DNA from: Scatophagus argus
Lineage: Eukaryota; Chordata; Actinopteri; Scatophagidae
DNA length: 64,000 bases
Direction of reading: 5' to 3'
Assembly: GCF_020382885.2 (NCBI RefSeq)
Contig: NC_058510.1
Location: 6,320,862-6,384,861 of the forward strand
Shown piece by piece: positions 47,399 to 61,900 of this stretch (the first letter of the stretch is position 1; every line of letters begins with the position of its first letter). Made by a program: the position numbers and the translations under genes. A model generated the notes under the pieces. The model made no database searches. It was not told where the DNA came from and saw only the letters and a program-made list of their open reading frames with translations.

Positions 47399-49555
47399 TC
47401 AAGATTTGTTATCCTTTAGAGTTGTTTTGCGCAGCTTCACAGCAAGCTTGTTCGTCTCTACTTGATTGGCTGCAGCTGCCAGTCTGAGCTGCAGTGCCAT
47501 ACGCCAGGGCTGATTCTTTTTAGGATGCAGTTTCTGAAAGGGGAGCAAACATACATGATACAAAGACAAGGTGGAGGGAAGAAAAGACATTTCCTGAAGA
47601 GAAAAAAATAAAAATAAAAGAAGTTGATGAGGACATGTTACCTTCATCTTTTTCTTTGCTGGGTCATGCACCACTCCATGTCGCCACAGACTTTCCTGAT
47701 TAACAAGGAACATTTATCAAATACACTGTATCTGCAATTTAAAAAGATAGTCACCAAAATGTCCAAACATCTTAAGTTTAAGAGTGGCCAGACCTATACA
47801 GAGTTTCAGTTTATAATGTGGTGTCATTTTTGAAATCTGTTTCTGAGAACATACAGACAACAAAAACTAATTGAACTACTGAAATAACTTTGAAAATTAC
47901 AAGGCACCATTTATTTATTTATTTATTTTTTAAAAAATGTTGCCTGGCCAACCCAGACTTTACTACAGAATCCTCCTCCGTAGAAAATAGTTCCAGATAA
48001 TAACTAAACCATACAGGGTCTTTTGTTACCAAGCACTGTGAAATTCCACCTGCATTTTGTCATCAAAACCTTTAGAAAGTAAAACCCAAACTGCCTCTAA
48101 GCCTGGATACTACTAGTAGTTTGACCAACCATTTAAAAAAAAAAAAAAAATCATTAAATTCTGCAGGTTTACCTTCATGGCAAAGCTCTTCCCACAGCCA
48201 GCATAGGCACAGGTAAAGGGTTTCTTGCCCTCATGGTCTCCCAGTATGTGGCTCTCCAAGTTGAAGCGACGAGTGAACTCTTTACCACAGCCGGCTCTGG
48301 GGCACGACAGCTTCCTCTTCTCCCCAGAGTGGATGCGAAGCTCATGCTGGCGTAAGAACCAGGCGTTGTTAAACAGCTTTTTGCACTCTCCACAGGGCAC
48401 CTTGACTGAGAACGAAGAACATTAAAACAAGACCCAACAGCTAGAAAGTAATATTTACAGTGCAACAAAACACCACACAGCAGTACATTCACACCTCTAT
48501 GCTCTTTTCTGTGCTTCTGATATTCTGTCCATGTTTTTCCCTGAAAAGGACATGCTTCAGTCTCACAAGGATAACCTGCAGCAGAGAGACATGGGGTTTT
48601 TGTGAACACACGCAAACGAAAACAACATAAAATCCTGGTAATAAACCAACCTCTATGCAGTCTCTCATGATGCTTTAGTTTTCCATGACTGGGAAATTCT
48701 CTTGCACAGCCGCTGAAAGTACAACTACAGCAAAACAAATTAAAAACTGTGAGTTCAGACAGCCGAGGACAGACAGAAATTTAAGCTCAGAGGTGCAGCC
48801 ACTTACTGAAAAGGCTGAAGGTGTTCGTGCTCACACTTATGGGCTTTCAGTTGGTTCCTCTTGTTGAAATCTTTTCCACAGCTTTGATGGTCACACTGAA
48901 AGAACAGAATCGAGAAAAAAAAGAAAAGCAAGCAGGAAGTCATCACACTAACGCAATCTATTACGAGACCAAAATAATAGGAGCAAAAAAAGAAAAAAAA
49001 TGAAGAGAAATCAGGATTTTTGTACGCGATATCGTTTCTCCTGGTGATGATGAACCCGAGCCATGTGGTTCTTCATGCTGGCGTGTGTGACAAAGGCCTC
49101 AGGGCACCCATCAACCAGACACCTGCAGACCAGAGCAGGCAGAACAGTTCAAAGACACCAATATTACATGTACCTCTTCCCAGTAGAAACAGAGACACAA
49201 TGGCTTACTTGTGTGGTTTTTCTCCGCTGTGATTGAGCTCATGTCTGGTGAGCTGATAACGAGTGCAAAAGCTCTTGTCACAGTTCTCACAGGAGAATGG
49301 TTTCTGAGGTTAGGGAAACATTCGACACATCATGCCAACAACATCAACTGCTCATTAATAGAAAAACAGACTCTCAGCTGTTATGCTGTGTCCACCTGGT
49401 CCTTCTCATTATTTTGGTCTTAGCAGTTTGGAGCCACTTACCAATCCTGTGTGTTTGCAAAGATGAGCCTCTAGCTTCCAAGATTTACTGAATTTAGCCT
49501 TACAATCAAAAAAAGAGCAAACAAAGCTTTTTTGGCTTTGCAACCTCTCCCCCAT
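47399..49555 (-). CDS. gtf3a: Transcription factor IIIA (GTF3A)
   Basis: Binds the internal control region of 5S rRNA genes to start Pol III transcription, and binds 5S RNA for storage and export. Nine exons: 49442-49555, 49209-49303, 49026-49122, 48807-48895, 48651-48724, 48495-48575, 48173-48405, 47642-47695, 47399-47533. Phases close; 323 aa (human 365). Nine C2H2 fingers are visible. Finger 1 is [19 protein letters not shown], finger 6 has TFIIIA's [10 protein letters not shown], and finger 9 ends [20 protein letters not shown]. Finger 2 is CX2C where TFIIIA normally has CX4C. The C-terminal tail is short and basic. The ATG gives a short leader (MGERLQSQK), so an extra upstream exon cannot be excluded. 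The donor after finger 3 (GTACAA) is the weakest. The neighbours lnx2 and rpl21 support the call. Confidence 0.93.
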
Positions 49556-50714
49556 CTTTAATAAGAGATATCAGATATGGTGTTGTGGTCACAGACAAAA
49601 CTTGTAGTAAAGGGGCAGGACACTTACAGACCTACAACCAGCAGGTCACCTGCGCTTAATTTATCTCACTGGAATGTACCAATTAGAGAAAGAAAGTGGG
49701 TGCCCTGCCTCACTAAAGTTAAAAAAATATTTGATTTGATATTTAAATATTTCCACAACAACAAATGAATGCTCTTTATAATTTACGTTTACACACTTAG
49801 AGAAGCTGCTGTTTCAGTGGCTATGAACAGCAGTTACCTACACTCAACTGTGCAGGATTGTTGTGTGATCCAGCAGTTAAGATGCTAGAAAATGATTTAG
49901 ACCCCTGAGTTTAATAGTGATCCCATTGATACTCAAACATTATAAACGTCCACCACTCTTTCCTCAAACTTGATTGATTCAGGCTTTAAAAATGTCACTC
50001 CATGTTGGAGACTGTGTCCCGCTATCTGCTGATCTGCTGTGTGTGGTGTGTAAGCAGGGAGAGAGGCGACTGTCTGTCTCCATTAATGACACACACACAC
50101 TCACAAAATTTATTGCTCTAATCTTAATCTTATCAACCCAACAACATTGTTTTCCGATAGCTGAGATTTATTGTTCAGAATGAGCTTTTGTAACCCACAA
50201 ACGTCACACTAAATCAGGTTATAGCGCTAGGCTGTGTAACTTTTGAAAGCAGGAATGGCAAGCTCTTAGGAAAATTTCATTCATATGGAACATACCATTG
50301 CTCAGGACACTGAGGGGTTTTGCTTATACAGCTTTCTCTGGTTTGGCATCTTAAGGCCAAGTTTTGGCTAATGTTAGCATAAGTATTACTGCACACATTA
50401 CATAAGTCACTTTGCTGACTTTATGATTCTCCACTTGTGCTATTTTAGCTGAATGCTAAACTACTGTTTAGAAGTGGTAGACAAGGTACTGTAGTCACAG
50501 TGGCTGCTGTTCACCAAATGTTAGTATGTATTTTTGTGTATTTGTGTATGTATTCTTGCATGGCTCAAATGTTAGACTTGAATTCAAGTGATGATGATGG
50601 TCACAAGTGATGAATATGGAATAATAGAAGTTACGACTTGCACTGTAGCAAAAGTAGGGAGTCCTAAAAACAGCAAGGTGAGTCAGCAATTGCCTCAGTT
50701 TATCAGCAGAATCT

Positions 50715-50790
50715 CTTTAGCCAACATTAGCTGATATTAACCACCGTAAGCTACTGGCCCAGACCAAGTAAGGCTGAAGCAAAAGCGCTG
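50715..50790. repeat. Dispersed repeat family, copy B
   Basis: Contains CCAACATTAGCTGATATTAA, ACCGTAAGCTACTGGCCCAG, ACCAAGTAAGGCTG; same word order as the copy at 40.26 kb. Confidence 0.55.
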
Positions 50791-51109
50791 TGTTATTTTT
50801 TAAATTGTCTCTCCATAAAACTAAATAATGGTTGAGCTCATTTTTCATTAAAGCAGAAATTCAAAAATTAAAGATTATTGTTGTAAGTTTTTCACTGGTT
50901 AAAGGTAAGGGCTACTGCAGGATTTTCCTAAAAAACAATGCATTAAATCACACAAAAATAATCCTTCTCAATCATCAGTTGTGATCCACTAGAAGTGTGT
51001 GATTCTGAGCTCTGTAAAGAGATGGCTGATTGACTAAACCAAAGCACTGGTATATGACAACCTGGGAATGAGATTCGATCAGGGATAAACCAATATCTTT
51101 TTAAAATTT

Positions 51110-51225
51110 GTTAATGTTAGCTAAGATTAGCCACCATTAACTAACCTACTGGTCACATCAGACCAAGTAAACCTGTGGCAGCATACCCCTCAGCATATTG
51201 AACTGTGAGTGGATTTGTTTGTTTA
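51110..51225. repeat. Dispersed repeat family, copy C
   Basis: Contains TTAATGTTAGCTAAGATTAG, CCACCATTAACTAACC, CTACTGGTCACATCAGACC, GCATACCCCTCAGCATATTG; best match to copy A at 40.26 kb. Confidence 0.55.
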
Positions 51226-52698
51226 TGAATTCGACTTTTCATTTGAAAGAGCTGATTTGTCTTTCAGAACTTATGCAGACTCCTTTATTTACGTAGAAAC
51301 GCAGAGCAGGCTTTTGAAAAAAGACAGAGGCACGACAATCCAACAAAACTATCTGCTTGTCTAAACATTAGAGATCACCCTGTGCACCCATGCCATGCTC
51401 TCATGTGAAACCTTTGACTGACTTTTGTGAATAAGGCCTATTGAGAGCCTGTTGGGCGTTAACTCAGTGCCCTCCCACGCTTCAGGTAAGCATGCCGGGG
51501 TTAGTTGACACCGTTATCAACCTCCTCCTCTTTTTTATCCGGTTCCCCACCTCCTCCCCTTCTGCTGTCAGGGCCAGGATCAATACAGCTGGCCCAATAT
51601 CCACACATATGACCATGCCCCCCCCCATCTCTGATAACCACACAAACTCTATCACCCCACCTATCACATGCAGAGATACAGCATGCACTGTTTGGCCTGC
51701 AGTGGGATTTCCTTGTGCCTTTGTCATACCTTCAGGCCTATCCCAAACACACAAAATATGTGGACATACACTGTCACACCCACACTTGCATCATAGTCAC
51801 TAATATTACTCTCAATACCGCTGATGGACTTTTTTCCTTTAAGAACAAAGTATGATGGAAGGTGAGGCCTCAGAGGAGGATAAGGAGAACAGAGTTTATT
51901 TACCTGTAAAACTTATTTCCTCATTTGTACCTCACTTTTGAAAGACTTCATCCCACAAAATGTTAATTAAAGTAATTGCATATGCTGTGCTCACAGTAAA
52001 ATGGCGGCAGTAACTAATTAATTCCAGTACGTGGAATTTTGAGGTATTTCCAGGCTTACGCCACTAAATTCTGGAGGGAAATACTGTGCTTTTTAAAATC
52101 ACATTTATCTTGAAAAGTGAGGAAAATATGATGAATGCTATAGTTTAAACTGATCAAAATTCTTTTGAACATTAGTTCCACCTCAACCTGCCACAACAAT
52201 GAAATGCTGCCAATATACAAACGCATCAATAAGAATAATCCAATAATCAAGTGTGATCATCTCACATCAATTTCACTGATTCAAGCCAATAATCACAAGT
52301 TTTTAATGTTTTTATCAGTACAACATTCTGTCTGTATTCTGCATAATGTGTACTTTTACCTTTGATAACATACTGCTGATAAAACTGCTCATTCTCAAAT
52401 ATGATTTTCAAGGACTTCAGAAAAATCAAGTATTTTCACACTGGTTTATTATTTTGTTTTTGCAAATGTTTGATGATGATTATTATTATCTTGCCACAAC
52501 AGCACCATCTATTACCAACAAAGAAAGAGGCCTGTTATTGTCAATGCTATCAAAACATATTACCGGTATTGTAATTTGGGGGAAGCAGTCCTTTAAAAGT
52601 ATGATCCAGGTGGCTGATAATTGTGAGATTTCATATCTTACAACATTTTCACACACAGCTCCTCTTAGCTCAAGCCGTGTCCAATTATCTGCTGTTTG

Positions 52699-52701
<3 letters not shown>

Positions 52702-52733
<32 letters not shown>
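52702..52733. repeat. (GT)n microsatellite
   Basis: About 30 bp of pure GT in the gtf3a-rpl21 interval. A (CT)n tract follows at 52893-52918. Confidence 0.95.
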
Positions 52734-55703
52734 TTAATATGTAACACGCCGGGTCGATACAGCTGCTCGGAGCTGCAGGCTGAGCTGACAGACTCAATCT
52801 GTACGTGTCAAACACGTGTGATTAAGGAGTTCATAGTGCTTCACGGCTTTTATCCACCAGCCTCGTCTTTCTGCCCTCCTCCCTCTCGCTTGCTCTCTCT
52901 CTCTCTCTCTCTCTCTCCTTCTCTGTTTACTTTTTGTTCCTTCAATCAGTAACTTCCATGAGTCAGTGCAACACATGACACTCTGATCCTATCTGTGAGA
53001 ACACACACACAAAAGACTTAGCGTAGATGTATAGGTGGGTTTTATATCATGCTACACAGTGCAGGGTCATAGAAAATGGAAAAATAAAATCTGGGGTGAA
53101 AACAAGCCTGAAAATGATCTTATTTGAATTATCCACAATTTGCTCAGTGCATGAGTGTTCAACCCTTACTCGAAGCAGTGGGAACATACAAAAACATGGT
53201 GGCACCGATCGCCTTATCTAAATACTACGAGCGAAATCTAGACCCTTGCCGATCAATACCAAAGGCTTTGGCTGCCATCTGGCTCATTGATTGATTGCAT
53301 TTTATTTTTCCATCTGTTTTCCCTGGTTTTACCTATTCAGGTTGTTGGATACTTATTACTCTGTGTTGATAAGACCCGTGTCTGAATTCCCTGACCTCAG
53401 GCCTGCAGGGTTACGAGGGCGGAGAAGGACAACCTGTGCAGGTTTATCTCCACCTCACTGTCCACAGGACAGATCACAACATTCAGTTTGTGCACTGGGA
53501 AATCTATCCTATTTCAAGAAAACCGAAGTGACTGACCCACAAAAATGAAATCTTGGACTGACTGACTGTTGGCCTTCTTCATCCTGCTCTCACACACACA
53601 CTCAGACACTTCATCCTGTCAGCTGCTTGCCCTATCTCTGTAAACTGCTGCTAATTCGAGTAAATATTGGATAAAGTACTGAGGTGGGATGAGATAACCT
53701 ATTTGTCACATAACCAGCCAGCCATTCGGCCTCCACTGATTAAACAGCACACACACATGAAGTGGTACGCGCCCTCACACACACAGTGCTGCAACAGTGT
53801 GAGAAAAAAAAAGAAAAAATATACAATGACGTCCTTTAAATGTAACTTAAAATTTTACTGATATGTCAACTTCTAAATGGAGCACAATTTATAGGTTAGC
53901 AGATTTCTGACAATTTTATAGATCCACACATTCATTTACAAAAGACAACAAAATAAAGTTAATAAAGAAGACGTTCATGAGATGCTTGAAACTGTTCCAG
54001 CTGACACAGATAACATATTCAGCTACAGAACATTACAAAATATTTCACAACGGACTGCGTGAACTGACCAGAAGTGGATCGTGCCTGTGTTTGACTGGTT
54101 GGAATTGACTATAATCATTAAAAATTGTTTTCCTCACTTGTCAAAACTGTGCATTTGTAATTTTCAAAATCATTTTTGACCAATCAAATCCAAAATATCG
54201 ATAAGAACCAAGAGATTAACCAGTCAAAATCTTTTCATGCAGTTGCTTTCAGTTATCCTGTTGCATTTCATTTTAACTTGCACTGGAAGGACCGTGATTC
54301 TCCTTATTCAGAAATACCAGAATGTTATTACTTTATTCCTATAATACGCACCTGTGCAGAGGGTCACTGAGGTCAGGTTAGGACAAAGCTGCTCTGACAA
54401 ACACAGCAGCTAAAGTTTCGACAGATAAACACTTTTTGTGGTTATGCTAGTGCTCAATTAAGATATGGATTACAGGTCAATAAAGCACAATGTTGATTCT
54501 CATTACTAACATCTCAGTCCATTCTACAATATGGTCAGCTGAAAGGCTCCACATTTACTCAAAGCTTGACACGTGTCCTGGTGCACACTGCCACCTACTG
54601 CACTACCACAGTAAAAGAATACAGAAACTCCACCTGTGCAAGGTTAAGATTGAATTAATACGCAACCAGTGAAACATGTTAGTGATGTTCTCAAGTCCAT
54701 GTGTAAAATTAACCTCCTATTTAATATCCAGTTTCCCCTTTAAGTATTTTAAGGGTGGGGGGAAGATGATGTTATTTCACTGTCTGACAACATGACACTT
54801 CCTTTATCCGTTTGCTCCAACTCTTAGTTGATGTCGTGATACTGACACTGGGTCAAGTGGTTTTATTGCTGCACCATCCAATAAGATTCTACTTGTCTTG
54901 AGCATCATCTGATATATTCAGTGCAATGTAGAGATCAGTGGGTTTGGACATTTTGGTAGACCGCATGAATTTATAAGGACTGCCCGAAATGGCAGGGAGG
55001 TACAGACTCTGTGTTGTCTTGCATGGCTCAACCGGGCCTCTTACAAACCCCACAACCACACAGGTGTCAGAGTGAAAGTACAACTTGTGTTAACACAAAA
55101 TATACTGGGTAATTGTTGCTTCCTTTGTAGTGCAACTGTGATGGATCAGAACACCTGGGTGAGTTTGTTTTCATCCCTTCAGAACAATTTAAGAGTAATT
55201 ACGTACCTATAATGAAAGCTAAAATTCAGTCCAAACACGTTAGCATGTTTAAAACCCACCACACTTGCCTCACAGTTCAGCTGTTCCTCTGTGTTTAACA
55301 CCCGGAACTGCGACAGCTTAATGTATAAGCTACAATTGACTTGAATTAGTTTCACCTGTACTTCTGCTACACAAACATGAGCTTCAGTGGAAAAAAAAAC
55401 CCCATGTATAAATAGTCATAATGAAGGTGTATGTGGCCACACTTTAACCGATGCACCCAAAGAGGCCATCTTCTCTACTGGTGGGGGTTTAATTGGATCA
55501 ACGTTTGAAGGTGTAAAACATTTGTGACATGTGTGCCTTTCACTCTCAGATCGCCGGTGAAATGAAAAGTGTTTGGTTTCATCTTGAACAATCAAAGGAG
55601 GGAAATCATCACTGAGTGACAGCACACCAACAATTCAGTTACATGAACAGATGACAACATGACAAGCAGCGTGTGTACAAATATTTTTATTTTGCTGAGA
55701 TCT

Positions 55704-57373
<1,670 letters not shown>

Positions 57374-58207
57374 TTACTGACAAACAAATGGAAAAACATA
57401 ATTCAGTTAATCATGAGAACCTGAAGCTTTTCTTATACTGTGAACACCTTTTAAAGGCATTTATGGGATTAAAAAAAATGAGATGATGTGCCACATGACA
57501 ATAGGACGTCAGGAAATGTAATTTCCAGAAAACAGGGACAAACTGCATTATAGCTGTCAGTAATACAAAGTAGTTGTACACACACACACACAAAAACACC
57601 GCATAGGGGAAAACGCACAATACGACTACAATGACAACCTACACCTTCTAACTGAGGGAGCTGCCACTTAAGTTAAAAAGATCATAGTATTTAAACCACT
57701 GAGTATCCAGGTTAACAATTGGCAAGTATATCGCTTACGTATGTGGGCAATGACGATATTTTTATCCATCTGAGTATAACAAAGTTGCTCATTATAACGC
57801 CTGTATATGAGAATGCTAAAGTGTAGGCTAGCAAGAAATAAATATCAAGGACAGGTATCACTACATTATGCAGCACCCCATCTGTAGTTTTACTTTTTTT
57901 GGTTTAGCAAAAAAGGACTGAATATTCAGGGCAAATGTGTTCAACTTTATTACAGCCGGGTAAAAGAGTGTTTCAGAAAAATACTGTTTCTACGAGCCGT
58001 ATCGCTGCCTGACAGGCCCACATGGAAAGCCACGCTGTGGATCCTGCTCACATTCAACGGATAATATCACTATGCTGAACATTTTTCTGGGCTGAAATAA
58101 CCCACGAAGATATAGGAGAATAACCGTGATGCGTATCTGAAAGTAACTGTGCTGGAACGATACAATAATAAAGTAGAAAATAACATTTAACATGGAGAAG
58201 ATCTTAC

Positions 58208-58247
58208 CCCCGGTCTATACAAGATGGCGGGTACGGCTGAAAGAGAG
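58208..58247 (-). promoter_or_regulatory. rpl21: rpl21 non-coding exon 1 with 5' TOP-like start
   Basis: On the minus strand a pyrimidine run CTCTCTTTC near 58240-58247 leads into GCCGTACCCGCCATCTTG and a GGGGGTAAGAT donor at 58207. This is the layout of a ribosomal protein first exon whose 5' terminal oligopyrimidine tract gives mTOR-dependent translation. The exact start site is inferred. No TATA box is obvious. Confidence 0.65.
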
Positions 58248-58970
58248 ATTGTAGGTCCCCAAACTCCGCCTTGTGAAATACAACTGAGGCAGGCCGCGAT
58301 ATTGCCTGAATAAAATAAATGTGACGTTAACGAAGTGCAAAGTGGTCAGCAGAACCAGAGTCGGCACATTCGGAAATTACAGCAGATCTGCAACCAGCAT
58401 TCTTGTGTCTGAACCGGTTTTAGATCAGTTATGCTTGATGACATTTCTGTCATTTATTTACAATTTATCTCATTTTACTAACTGACAAAACGGGAAAAAT
58501 ATATAAAAGTGGAAAAGTTCTTCTAATCGTTACAGGTGACATTTTTCTTTTATCAAGTGGAACAATTTTATAATCTCTACGATTATGCATATCATATCAT
58601 ATTCACAGATTATGTGCTAATACGCATGCGCAAAACTTGACCAGGCTGGGCTTTAATGTTTTGATGACATGGGCAGTCACTTTATCAAAAATGTTGAGAT
58701 TGTTTAATATATCTCATCAAATCAACCTTTTCTGAAAGACCGAGAGTGCCCAAATGTGTGAGATTCATAGCCCGAAACGAGGCGACCATATTTATGGAAC
58801 GTGATTAAGCGAAGACGGAAGAAGCTCGCAGTGAATGTGAATGCTCTCGCTTTCTTGAGCTGTTGGACTTTCCGTCGCGAGCTCAGCAGAATCGCCTGCC
58901 TGCTCTCACGAGGGGAGCCAGCCCAGTCTTGTCAGCGCGCGGCTGTGTGGTGGAAGATGGCGCTAGCCGA
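58248..58970. promoter_or_regulatory. rpl21-usp12 divergent promoter interval
   Basis: Head-to-head arrangement: rpl21 exon 1 on the minus strand and the usp12 ATG on the plus strand are about 0.7 kb apart. The usp12 side (58840-58960) is CpG-richer (GTCGCGAGCTC, CAGCGCGCGGC) and contains GAAGATGGCGC, which resembles a YY1 box and also opens a short upstream ORF. Whether the two genes share elements is not shown. Confidence 0.5.
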
Positions 58971-58983
58971 ATGGAAATCCTAA
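58957..58983 (+). CDS. usp12 upstream ORF overlapping the start codon
   Basis: An ATG at 58957 in strong context (A at -3, G at +4) opens eight codons, MALAEWKS, ending with TAA at 58981-58983. It overlaps the usp12 ATG at 58971 in another frame. Its stop shares one base with the usp12 Met5 codon (TAATG), a classic termination-reinitiation arrangement. The usp12 ATG itself has C at -3, a weaker context. Confidence 0.6.
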   Translation: MALAEWKS

Positions 58984-61900
58984 TGACAGTCTCCAAATTT
59001 GCCTCTTTTTGTACCATGGTGAGTGCACGGCAGTCTTATACCGACATTAGTTAGTCTTATGTGTGATAAGGAAACCGTGGCTGCACTGTTACTGGCTTTT
59101 CAATGGTGTAATTTATAAATAAAAGCAGTTAATTCTCTGTCTGCGCTAGCCAAGCAGTTTCCGACCATAGCAAAGCAGGCAGCCACCCACTGCCTGCTCA
59201 GCGTTGGTCTTTTTGCTAGCGGCTGTAGATGGTCACTCTTTAGTGTTGGCTTACCGTAAACTCACAGCCTGGCGACTTATGTAATCAATATTTATCACGG
59301 CTTCTTTGAGCACAGTGGCAGCGCACCTGCCGCAGCTGCAGTTCTCAGCTAACGCGCTAACGTGAGAGTAACTGAAGCTAAACCACTGTTAGAGCTTACA
59401 AACAACTAGAACACAGCTGCATAATGGGTGACTTCAGACAGACGGGTGGAGGGGGTGGGGGGCTAATTTGGCGTGTTGGCCTTTGACAAACTAACGCTAC
59501 CAGATTTTATTAACGCAGGGTATGACGACATGTTTTTTTTATTAGCTGCGCCGTTGGGGACCCATTCCAGGTGCATATCCACTCTGCACAGTTTGTTGAG
59601 GTCTACATACTGCATCGTACAATACTGACCCTTAGACAGTCGTAATAGAGGGGTGATCGTTTTCCAAAACGGTCAACGCGTCACTTCAAAATCATCTGCG
59701 CCTCGGGAAGTTTTGGTTTCTGACACATAATTCTGCCAAGACAGACGTGTTTTGCATCTAAAAGCTTTTAGGGGTGAGTGTAAGCAGTCTCTAGGGACGG
59801 CCTGTCTTTACTGCCGTGTAGAAGCGTTGCATACAGAATGGAGAAATGTGAGGGGAAAAAGTCCAGTCTTGGAGGGTTTCTTTTTTTTTTTTTTTTTTAA
59901 ATCCCAGCAACAAGTTGCCTTGAAAATGCAAAGCTGTTGCGATTTAATGTGGTATTGTTGTGTTTTTGTTATTTTTATGTCATGTTTTGCCAAAATGTTT
60001 TTTTGGCTCTGTGCATTTGCAGGGCGCCAATGCCTCTGCACTGGAGAAAGAGATTGGATCTGAACAGTTTCCGGTCAATGAGCACTACTTTGGCCTGGTC
60101 AATGTAAGTGAATGATACAGCGCTCAGATTCTTTGTTTTGTATACATCTCCACTTGACACTGACTCTGCTTTATGCCATATGTTATTTTAGTTCGGGAAC
60201 ACCTGCTACTGCAACTCGGTGCTGCAGGCTCTATATTTCTGCCGACCGTTTCGGGAGAAGATTTTGGCATACCGGAGTCAGCCTCGGCGGAAGGAGAACC
60301 TGCTCACCTGCTTGGCTGACCTCTTCCACAGTATCGCCAACCAGAAGAGGAAAGTGGGTGTCATACCACCCAAGAAGTTCATCACACGACTACGCAAGGA
60401 GAATGGTGAGGGGAATCTGAAAAGGGGACAAGAAAAACTCTTCATTTCAACATCTGTTTTTCAAATTCTTTATTCTTGTTTCACCTCTAAATGCGGTCTC
60501 TTTTTACTTTCTTCCTCAGAGCTGTTTGACAACTACATGCAGCAGGATGCCCACGAGTTCCTGAACTACCTGCTCAACACCATCGCAGACCTACTTCAGG
60601 AGGAGAGGAAGCAGGAGAAGACCAATGGCCGCCTTGCCAACGGCACATTGGACTGTCAGAACAACAACAGTAACGCCACACCCGCTCCCACCTGGGTCCA
60701 TGAGATCTTCCAAGGCACTCTGACCAATGAGACGCGCTGCCTCACCTGCGAAACAGTAAGATGCCTCACTGCTAATTTCCTACAAGGAGAAAGTTCATGT
60801 GTCCTAGACCAGATGCCTTCTGTCATGTGTGATCAGAGTCTTGTTTAAACAAGTTTTCATTCAAGGCAAGCAGCGATTACCGGGTTTAGTAAATTGGCAT
60901 GGATGAAGCTTCTTGGCACGAGGGTAAAGAACAGCTTAGGTTGTGTCTGTGTGTGTGAGCAAACAATGTCTTAGATGAATACTAGCATACAGAAGGGCTT
61001 CTATTGCCACATGGACACAGCCCTTATAGCAATAACATTTTTCATTAGTATGCTCAAACTGATCAGATGGACACATCTGTCCAGTCTTGGGGTTTTCTGC
61101 TTTTAACTTACTTTGGTGTACTTTTCCCCCTCTTCAGATAAGCAGTAAAGATGAGGACTTTCTGGACCTTTCTGTGGACGTAGAACAGAATACCTCCATC
61201 ACGCACTGCCTCAGGTAAGTCAGAGCTGCGCTGTGCGCTGAGGAAGCAGGATTAGTTGTCAGCTGGCATAAAATTAATCAGAAAAGGTGCAAAACACCCA
61301 GCTTCTCAAAATTGACGATTTGCTGCTGTTCTTTTTCTAACATAGTAAACCAATTTTCTTTGGGTTTTGAGCTGTTGGTTAGACCGGGGCAAAAAACTCC
61401 AATGGTAACATTTTTTATCATTTTTGGACAGGAAAAGAAGCTGCAATCTGTGGTTATAGTTGTAAGGCATTTATTTATTTTGTTAAAAAGATGGCATTCA
61501 ATGCTCTTATCGAGTGATGTTTGTATGAAGTTGCTATGACTACGCAAGGAGAGCATAATGAAAAATACACCGTGTGTTGTGTCCTTGAAAAAACTACATG
61601 AGGAGAATGTGCGTTGTTTTTTTTAAACGAAATCGTTTGTATACATGTACTACAGATTGTATATTGACTAAATCTCTTTCTGGTTGCTATTCTCAGAGGT
61701 TTCAGTAATACAGAGACACTCTGCAGTGAGTACAAATACTACTGTGAAGAATGTAGAAGCAAGCAGGAGGCACACAAGAGGTCAGTGCACGACTTCATTC
61801 TTAATGAGTGCTTTTTAGGTGCATGTATTTGTGTGTGTGGCTGAGTATGTGAAAATAGTGTCTGACTGTAATGTTTGTGATGTAGGATGCGCGTAAAGAA

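Larger units (their letters stand above)
49556..55703. other. 6-kb intergenic region between gtf3a and rpl21
   Basis: No convincing gene. rasl11a, placed here by human synteny, is not detectable as a Ras-fold ORF (no GxxGxGKS-type P-loop ORF). Contents: two related repeat blocks (50715-50790 and 51110-51225), a (GT)n tract at 52702-52733, a (CT)n tract at 52893-52918, and otherwise AT-rich sequence with short meaningless ORFs. The gtf3a promoter must lie at the left edge but has no CpG island. Confidence 0.6.

Noticed and set aside
48113-48738. Single long zinc-finger ORFs read through introns
   Set aside because: Fingers are complete only after removing GT-AG introns; the read-through frames lose the finger pattern.
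51441-51803. 120-aa ORF in the gtf3a-rpl21 interval
   Set aside because: Low-complexity, Pro/Ser-rich, no family resemblance, no splice support; opposite-strand ORF of similar length.
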